Assembly: GCF_018343535.1 (NCBI RefSeq)
Contig: NZ_JAGYPF010000005.1
Coordinates: 124,001-188,000, forward strand
Source: Neobacillus rhizophilus
Lineage (GTDB): Bacteria > Bacillota > Bacilli > Bacillales > Cytobacillaceae
DNA length: 64,000 nucleotides
Direction: 5' to 3'
Shown here: positions 59,220 through 64,000 of the stretch, in pieces
Layout of the letters: every line of letters begins with the position of its first letter
Numbering within the stretch: position 1 is the stretch's first letter
The notes under the pieces: generated by a model
The model's input: only the letters and a program-made list of their open reading frames with translations
What the model was told of the DNA's origin: nothing
Database searches by the model: none
Program-made: the position numbers and the translations under genes

Positions 59220-59981
59220 ATGGCTGAAACTAAGACTGTAAAATTTATTATTCAACGTCAGGATAATGAAAATTCTGCCCCTTATGAGGAAGAATTTGAA
59301 GTTCCATACCGCCCGGGGATGAACGTTATCTCGGCGTTAATGGAAGTTCGGAGAAACCCTGTTAATGCAAAAGGACAAGCTACAAGCCCAATCACATGGG
59401 ATATGAACTGTCTTGAAGAGGTATGTGGTGCCTGTTCGATGATTATCAACGGAAAGCCGCGCCAATCCTGTTCGGCGTTAGTCGATCAGTTGGAGCAGCC
59501 GATCCGCTTAGCTCCTATGCGGACATTCCCTGTAGTGCGCGACCTTCAGGTTGACCGCAGCAGAATGTTTGATGCGTTAAAGAGAGTTAAAGCATGGATT
59601 CCAATTGATGGAACCTATGATCTAGGACCAGGACCTCGTATGCCTGAGAACAAACGTCAATGGGCATATGAGCTGTCTAAGTGTATGACATGCGGTGTCT
59701 GCCTTGAGGCATGTCCGAATGTTAACAGTAAGTCAAGCTTTATCGGACCGCAGCCATTATCACAGGTTCGTCTTTTCAATGCTCATCCAACAGGTGAGAT
59801 GAATAAGGCGGAGCGTCTTGAAACCATCATGGGTGAGGGCGGTCTTACGAACTGCGGTAACTCACAAAACTGTGTTCAATCCTGTCCAAAAGGTATTCCA
59901 TTGACTACCTCCATTGCAGCATTGAATCGTGAAACAACATTCCAAGCATTTAGAAACTTCTTCGGAAGCGACAGAAGCTAA
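59220..59981 (+). CDS. sdhB: Succinate dehydrogenase iron-sulfur subunit
   Basis: SdhB (253 aa) relays electrons from FAD to the hemes and menaquinone. Cluster ligands are visible: [2Fe-2S] in CLEEVCGACSM...SC, [4Fe-4S] in CMTCGVCLEACP, and [3Fe-4S] in CGNSQNCVQSCPKGIP. Final gene of sdhCAB; a strong terminator follows. Confidence 0.97.
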   Translation: MAETKTVKFIIQRQDNENSAPYEEEFEVPYRPGMNVISALMEVRRNPVNAKGQATSPITWDMNCLEEVCGACSMIINGKPRQSCSALVDQLEQPIRLAPMRTFPVVRDLQVDRSRMFDALKRVKAWIPIDGTYDLGPGPRMPENKRQWAYELSKCMTCGVCLEACPNVNSKSSFIGPQPLSQVRLFNAHPTGEMNKAERLETIMGEGGLTNCGNSQNCVQSCPKGIPLTTSIAALNRETTFQAFRNFFGSDRS

Positions 59982-60008
59982 CTACAAAAGTAGAAGCGGC
60001 TAGATACG

Positions 60009-60047
60009 AAAAAACCTTCTTTTCATAGTGAAAAGAAGGTTTTTTTA
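60009..60047 (+). terminator. Terminator after sdhCAB
   Basis: Perfect 16-base stem AAAAAACCTTCTTTTC/GAAAAGAAGGTTTTTT with a 5-base loop. Confidence 0.95.
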
Positions 60048-60459
60048 TTGGCATAAGAGCATTTTACCAGTCTTAAAGTCCTAATAATAAGAAAATTCAG
60101 AATAGGTAAAAAGTATGATGACGGATAAATAAAAAAAATTCATAATAAAAATATAATTAGTTTGTTTAGTATCCTTATTAATAGACTTTCGTGAATAGTT
60201 TTTGGCGGGATTTTATGAAACCGCATTCTGAAAGCGTATTCCAATCCAAGTAAATCCAATTTAATAGTCAAGCATTCGATTATGAATTGGCAGGATTGCT
60301 TGAATATACAAGATTATGGGAGGTGATGGAAGGCACTCTAAAAATTATGTTTTTGGTAGTGTCCGGGATTTAAGGAAATTCTGTAAGTTTTTTTGTTTGC
60401 ATCAGTTATTGAAAGGGAAGCTGCTCAACAATCTTAATTTTGACAGGGGTGGAAGGAAA
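60048..60459 (+). promoter_or_regulatory. Upstream region of the GH3 gene with cre-like site
   Basis: About 410 AT-rich bases. TGAAAGCGTATTCC (60229-60242) matches 12 of 14 positions of the CcpA cre consensus, which would suit a carbohydrate-degrading enzyme. I found no convincing -35/-10 pair. A 15-codon frame at 60326 has its GGGAGG only 2 bases away and is probably not translated. Confidence 0.35.
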
Positions 60460-62757
60460 ATGGCATCAGTATCTAAACAAATTAGAAAATCGTCAAAACT
60501 AAAAAGAAAACTTTTAGGAAGTATATTCGCACTTTCGCTTGCAGTTCCAACAATCGGCTTTGCAGCAGATGATGTAGGGTACACAGGAGATGAAGTAGAA
60601 GCTACCCCATATACTGGCAGAGGTGCAATACCAACCTATAAAATTACAAAAGCCGATGGTCAACCAGAAATTGAAGTAGCAAATCAAAATAGAATTCTTC
60701 AAGTTGACGGCAAGTTCTTTAGAGATGCCAATGGCAATAATAGCTTAGATGGTTACGAAGACTGGAGAAAACCAATTCCTGAGCGTGTAGCAGATTTGGT
60801 TGGTAAAATGTCTCTTGACCAAAAAGCTGGGATGATGTATATCAATACTCACACTCCAGAACAGGATCCAGCGGATGGGAAATTTGTAACCCCTGAAAAC
60901 AGCAAAATCGTTACTGAAAAGGGATTGCGCTATGTTATTTACCGTCTTTCTCAAAACTTAGGGGATATCGCTAACTACAATAACCAAATGCAGCAATTAG
61001 CAGAAGGTCTACCGTTAGGCATTCCAGTTGTTATTACTTCAAATCCAAGAAACTCCCAATCTACGGATTATACAAATATCACGAATGTTACGGATCAACA
61101 TACTTTCTGGCCAGGAACTCTAGGTTTAGCGGCAGCACGTGATGTTGCAGCTGTAGGAGAATTTGCAAATATTGCTCGCGAGGAATGGAGAGCTGCTGGT
61201 ATTCGTAAGGTTTACGGTTATATGGCTGACGTCGCAACAGATCCACTTTGGGCAAGAATTGAGGAGACATTCGGTGAAGATCCAAAAGTTGTTGGTGACA
61301 TGAATTATCAAATAATTAAAGGATTCCAAACCGATAAACTTGGCCCAGACAGTGTATCTATCACAGTTAAGCACTTCCCTGGCGGTGGTGCACGTATGGA
61401 TGGCAAGGATCCACACTTTGCAGATGGCAGTTTTAATATTTATCCTACAGAAGGAAGCTTGTTAAAATATCACATTCCTCCTTTCCAAAAAGCAATCAGT
61501 GCTGGAGTTACATCCGTCATGCCTTACTACGCATATCCAGAGAATGATAGTGCTGAACAAGGGCTGAAACATTACAGTGATATTGAGCAGTTTGAAGAAG
61601 TTGCAATGGGCTTAAATGCAGGGATCTTAAATTTCTTACGTTCTCCTAAGAGTGAGGGCGGGCTTGGTTTTACAGGATATGTGAACTCTGACTCAGGTGC
61701 AATTAGTAGTCGTGCATTTGGTTACTTAGATAAAACAGAACCGGAAAAAGTTGCAAAAGCAATCAAGGCTGGAACCAATATCATTTCAGGTGGTTCAACA
61801 CCAGAGTACGTAATTGAGGCAGTTAACAGCGGTTTATTAGATGAATCAAAAGTTAACGAATCCATTACTTATACGCTTTCTGAAATGATGACCTTAGGCT
61901 TGTTTGAGGATCCATATGTAGATCCTGCGGAAGCCATTGCTGTAGCGAACAATGCTGAACACAGAGCCAAAGCTTATAAAGCCCATCAAAAATCAGTTGT
62001 TCTTATGCGTAATGATAAAATCAAAGGTGAAAAACTATTACCGTTAAAAGAAAATAAGTTAAAAGACGTTAAACTGTATGTTGAAGGTTTTGTCGGAGTT
62101 GCAGCGCCAAACGGGAATAAAGATCCTAATTATGTTAAAGACAATTCAGCTAAGCAATCTGTTGCATTTACTGCGGACTTAAAGAACACAATTAAAGAAA
62201 AATTCCCTAACATCACTTTAGTTGATAATATTGATGAAGCAACACTAGCTTATGTATATGTTAAACCAACTCAATCCAACTGGGATAATAATCCACGAAT
62301 CGGAATTGATGAAACAACTGGTATAACTGAAGTAGATCGAATCGTTGAAATTCAAAAAACTGTTCCAACAATCACTGCAATAAACTTTACTAACCAATGG
62401 CTTATTAACAAAATTGAACCTAATGCTGCTGCCGTAATCGGTACTTTTGGAACGCAACAAGAAGCAGTATTTGATGTCATCACTGGAAAGTTTAATCCTG
62501 TTGGTAAACTTCCATTCGCAATCGTAGCAAGTGAGGATGCTTTGAGCAGAGAAGTTGGGGATGTTCCAAGCTTTGCGCCTGAAGAAATTTCAGATTTCGC
62601 CTATGTTAATAAATCAGGTAACAAATACGAATACGGTTTTGGTCTTTCTTACAATCAAGGAAAAGCTGTCGGAAAACCCGACCATGCAGGTGAAACAGGA
62701 AAGCCCGGCCATGCAGATGAAACAGGAACACCTGATCATGCTAACAAAAATAAATAA
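60460..62757 (+). CDS. Secreted glycoside hydrolase family 3 protein
   Basis: A 765-aa exported GH3 enzyme. A long basic n-region and hydrophobic core (about 18-35) end in GFA-ADD, a Sec signal peptidase I site. Then come an EF-hand-like loop (DANGNNSLDGYEDW), the GH3 barrel with VKHFPGGGARMDGKDPHF, and the catalytic nucleophile expected at Asp411 in GYVNSDSGAI. The alpha/beta C domain follows. The tail repeats a 9-residue unit (GKPDHAGET, GKPGHADET, GTPDHANK) and has no LPXTG signal. Substrate is probably a beta-glucoside or related glycan. AGGGGTGG is 7 bases before ATG 60460. Confidence 0.88.
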   Translation: MASVSKQIRKSSKLKRKLLGSIFALSLAVPTIGFAADDVGYTGDEVEATPYTGRGAIPTYKITKADGQPEIEVANQNRILQVDGKFFRDANGNNSLDGYEDWRKPIPERVADLVGKMSLDQKAGMMYINTHTPEQDPADGKFVTPENSKIVTEKGLRYVIYRLSQNLGDIANYNNQMQQLAEGLPLGIPVVITSNPRNSQSTDYTNITNVTDQHTFWPGTLGLAAARDVAAVGEFANIAREEWRAAGIRKVYGYMADVATDPLWARIEETFGEDPKVVGDMNYQIIKGFQTDKLGPDSVSITVKHFPGGGARMDGKDPHFADGSFNIYPTEGSLLKYHIPPFQKAISAGVTSVMPYYAYPENDSAEQGLKHYSDIEQFEEVAMGLNAGILNFLRSPKSEGGLGFTGYVNSDSGAISSRAFGYLDKTEPEKVAKAIKAGTNIISGGSTPEYVIEAVNSGLLDESKVNESITYTLSEMMTLGLFEDPYVDPAEAIAVANNAEHRAKAYKAHQKSVVLMRNDKIKGEKLLPLKENKLKDVKLYVEGFVGVAAPNGNKDPNYVKDNSAKQSVAFTADLKNTIKEKFPNITLVDNIDEATLAYVYVKPTQSNWDNNPRIGIDETTGITEVDRIVEIQKTVPTITAINFTNQWLINKIEPNAAAVIGTFGTQQEAVFDVITGKFNPVGKLPFAIVASEDALSREVGDVPSFAPEEISDFAYVNKSGNKYEYGFGLSYNQGKAVGKPDHAGETGKPGHADETGTPDHANKNK

Positions 62758-62771
62758 TGAATAATTAAAAT

Positions 62772-62806
62772 AGAGCCGGCCCATTAAGTTTTGGGCGGCT
62801 CTTTTT
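62772..62806 (+). terminator. Terminator after the GH3 gene
   Basis: AGAGCC-GCCCA/TGGGC-GGCTCT stem with one bulge and a T run. Confidence 0.9.
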
Positions 62807-62921
62807 ATTGTAAATAATTTTAAAAATTCTTATCTCTATTTATTGTGAAAATATAGTTGATTCCTGACTTGTTTGTTATACTTGGAATTAAAATGAGGAG
62901 CTTTTTCAAAAGGCGGTATTG

Positions 62922-63518
62922 ATGTTGAAATCAAAGATTCCACTTCTAATAATTGTTGCAGGGTTAATAGTGTTGGGTGTCGGGGTATGGCAGATTGCTG
63001 ATACAAAAATGCAAACAAAAGCCTCACTTCAAGAAGCAAAAAAATTGATTCGGGAACGACCCGAAAAGGCTTCAGCAAATCAAACAGCCACGCGTGATGA
63101 TTCAGTTCCGCTTCCGGATATGGGAGATACAGTCGGCATTCTTGCTATTCCAAAAATTAATGCAGAACTCGCCATTGTGGAAGGCACCAATCCGGATGAT
63201 TTAGAAAGAGGAGTAGGCCATTATAAAGGATCTTATTTTCCCGGCGACAAGGGGCAAATTGTTTTATCGGGACATCGCGATACCGTTTTTCGCCACTTAG
63301 GTGAACTGAAAGTTGGCGACTCGTTAAATATGCAAGTGCCCTATGGTAACTTCAATTACGAAATAACCCATACGAAAATCGTAAAGTCAGACGATACCAG
63401 TATCATCACCTTGCAAAACAAGGAAGAAGAATTAATTCTAACAACATGCTACCCCTTCCGTTACGTCGGAAACGCCCCAAAACGATATATTATATATGCA
63501 AAGCTAAAGAGCTCATAA
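62922..63518 (+). CDS. Class D sortase
   Basis: A 198-aa membrane-anchored transpeptidase. One N-terminal membrane helix (about 5-24), a linker, then the sortase beta barrel with the catalytic triad: His118 in LSGHRDTVF, Cys176 in LTTCYPF, and Arg in NAPKRYIIYAK. Sortases join LPXT-type proteins to the cell wall; class D enzymes in Bacillus act late in growth or sporulation. No substrate with a sorting signal is in the window. ATG 62922 is chosen; a TTG one codon upstream is possible. It lies between the GH3 gene and gerE. Confidence 0.88.
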   Translation: MLKSKIPLLIIVAGLIVLGVGVWQIADTKMQTKASLQEAKKLIRERPEKASANQTATRDDSVPLPDMGDTVGILAIPKINAELAIVEGTNPDDLERGVGHYKGSYFPGDKGQIVLSGHRDTVFRHLGELKVGDSLNMQVPYGNFNYEITHTKIVKSDDTSIITLQNKEEELILTTCYPFRYVGNAPKRYIIYAKLKSS

Positions 63519-63544
63519 AAGAAGGGCTCTTGTCTTTTTTTTTT
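63507..63544 (+). terminator. Terminator after the sortase gene
   Basis: AAGAGC/GCTCTT stem overlapping the stop codon, followed by TGTC and ten T. Confidence 0.8.
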
Positions 63545-63601
63545 AGAAAGTTTTTTGGGAAATTTTTTCATAAAATTCATATCTAACGAGTAAATATAGT
63601 C

Positions 63602-63629
63602 ACTCCCCCTGACCAGTTCACATAAGATA
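63602..63629 (+). promoter_or_regulatory. Candidate sigma-K promoter of gerE
   Basis: CATAAGATA (63621-63629) fits the sigma-K -10 consensus CATANNNTA, with an AC at 63602-63603, 17 bases upstream. B. subtilis gerE is transcribed by sigma-K RNA polymerase in the mother cell. Confidence 0.6.
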
Positions 63630-63692
63630 TGGTGACTAAATATATACCCACCCCCGGTGCATAACTGGCGAAGGCAAGGAGGGTTACAATAC

Positions 63693-63917
63693 TTGAAGGA
63701 GAATGAATATACTCACAAGCCATTACTCACCAAACGAGAAAGAGAAGTATTCGAACTGTTAGTACAGGACAAAACAACAAAAGAAATCGCTAGTGAATTA
63801 TTTATCAGCGAAAAAACAGTTCGGAATCATATTTCGAATGCCATGCAAAAGCTTGGTGTGAAAGGGCGATCACAGGCAGTTGTAGAACTCCTTCGTATGG
63901 GAGAGCTAGAACTTTAA
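63693..63917 (+). CDS. gerE: Spore germination/coat regulator GerE
   Basis: GerE (74 aa) is the late mother-cell DNA-binding regulator of spore coat genes. It is a bare LuxR-type helix-turn-helix: LLTKREREVFELLVQDKTTK, EIASELFISEKTVRNHISN, then MQKLGVKGRSQAVVELLRMG, almost identical to B. subtilis GerE. The start is TTG at 63693 with AAGGAGGG 9 bases upstream, giving exactly the known 74-residue length. Confidence 0.97.
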   Translation: MKENEYTHKPLLTKREREVFELLVQDKTTKEIASELFISEKTVRNHISNAMQKLGVKGRSQAVVELLRMGELEL

Positions 63918-63923
63918 ACATGA

Positions 63924-63950
63924 CCGGCATCCTTATGGGACGCCGGTTCA
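63924..63950 (+). terminator. Hairpin after gerE
   Basis: ACCGGC/GCCGGT stem with a 13-base loop; the following sequence has few T, so termination is uncertain. Confidence 0.5.
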
Positions 63951-64000
63951 TACATTTATATGGACAATTTTTTTGTAATGTCATAACAATACTTTCCTTC

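Noticed and set aside
60326..60373. 15-codon leader peptide before the GH3 gene
   Set aside because: GGGAGG is only two bases from the ATG and the peptide has no regulatory codon run.
62658..62757. LPXTG sorting signal at the GH3 C-terminus
   Set aside because: No LPXT-type motif, hydrophobic stretch or terminal basic cluster; only hydrophilic repeats.

Overview
The window comes from a spore-forming Bacillaceae chromosome (Bacillus/Neobacillus type). The gene order closely follows the Bacillus subtilis block from accDA to gerE, coding density is high, and starts are mostly ATG with strong GGAGG ribosome binding sites plus several TTG starts and one ATT start. Spore genes (sspI, gerE, ytvI, ytaF, ytxC) confirm an endospore former. 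I saw no phage, plasmid, CRISPR array, rRNA or tRNA.

Layout. 1-5300: the end of a probable GntR/FadR-type regulator, then accDA (fatty acid synthesis) and pfkA-pyk (glycolysis). 5500-11360: ytvI (minus strand), the TCA genes citZ-icd-mdh, and a MaoC-like protein. 11360-12080: a gene-free, repeat-rich spacer. 12080-20800: phoP-phoR-polA-mutM-ytaF-coaE, then gapB with likely CcpN operators and a small unknown gene. 20900-27060: nrdR-dnaB-dnaI-ytxC and thrS behind a T-box. 27140-28560: a 52-bp tandem array and a NERD-domain gene. 28700-33480: infC-rpmI-rplT with a leader, ysdA, a dUTPase, ysdC, sspI and ysgA. 33500-39530: pheST behind a T-box, a pterin dehydratase, rnhC, zapA and cvpA. 39600-41500: a decayed TnpB-type insertion with a structured 3' RNA. 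41600-46330: polX, mutS2, yshE. 46570-51740: the fatty acid degradation cluster lcfA-fadR-fadB-etfB-etfA. 52030-56360: trxA, uvrC, lysC behind a lysine riboswitch, yslB. 56780-59980: sdhCAB. 60460-63520: an accessory pair, a secreted GH3 glycosidase and a class D sortase, lying between sdhB and gerE. 63690: gerE.

The genes form a central-metabolism and information-processing core: glycolysis, TCA entry and succinate dehydrogenase, opposed gluconeogenic (gapB) and beta-oxidation (fad/etf) modules, replication initiation and repair, translation factors and three RNA-sensing leaders.

The unusual content lies between genes. There are three families of dispersed palindromic repeats, two different short tandem arrays (52 bp and 21 bp), and the relic TnpB element. 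The best candidates for something undescribed are the 52-bp hairpin array abutting the NERD gene, the repeat family made of a constant module plus a variable hairpin, and the TnpB-associated RNA.
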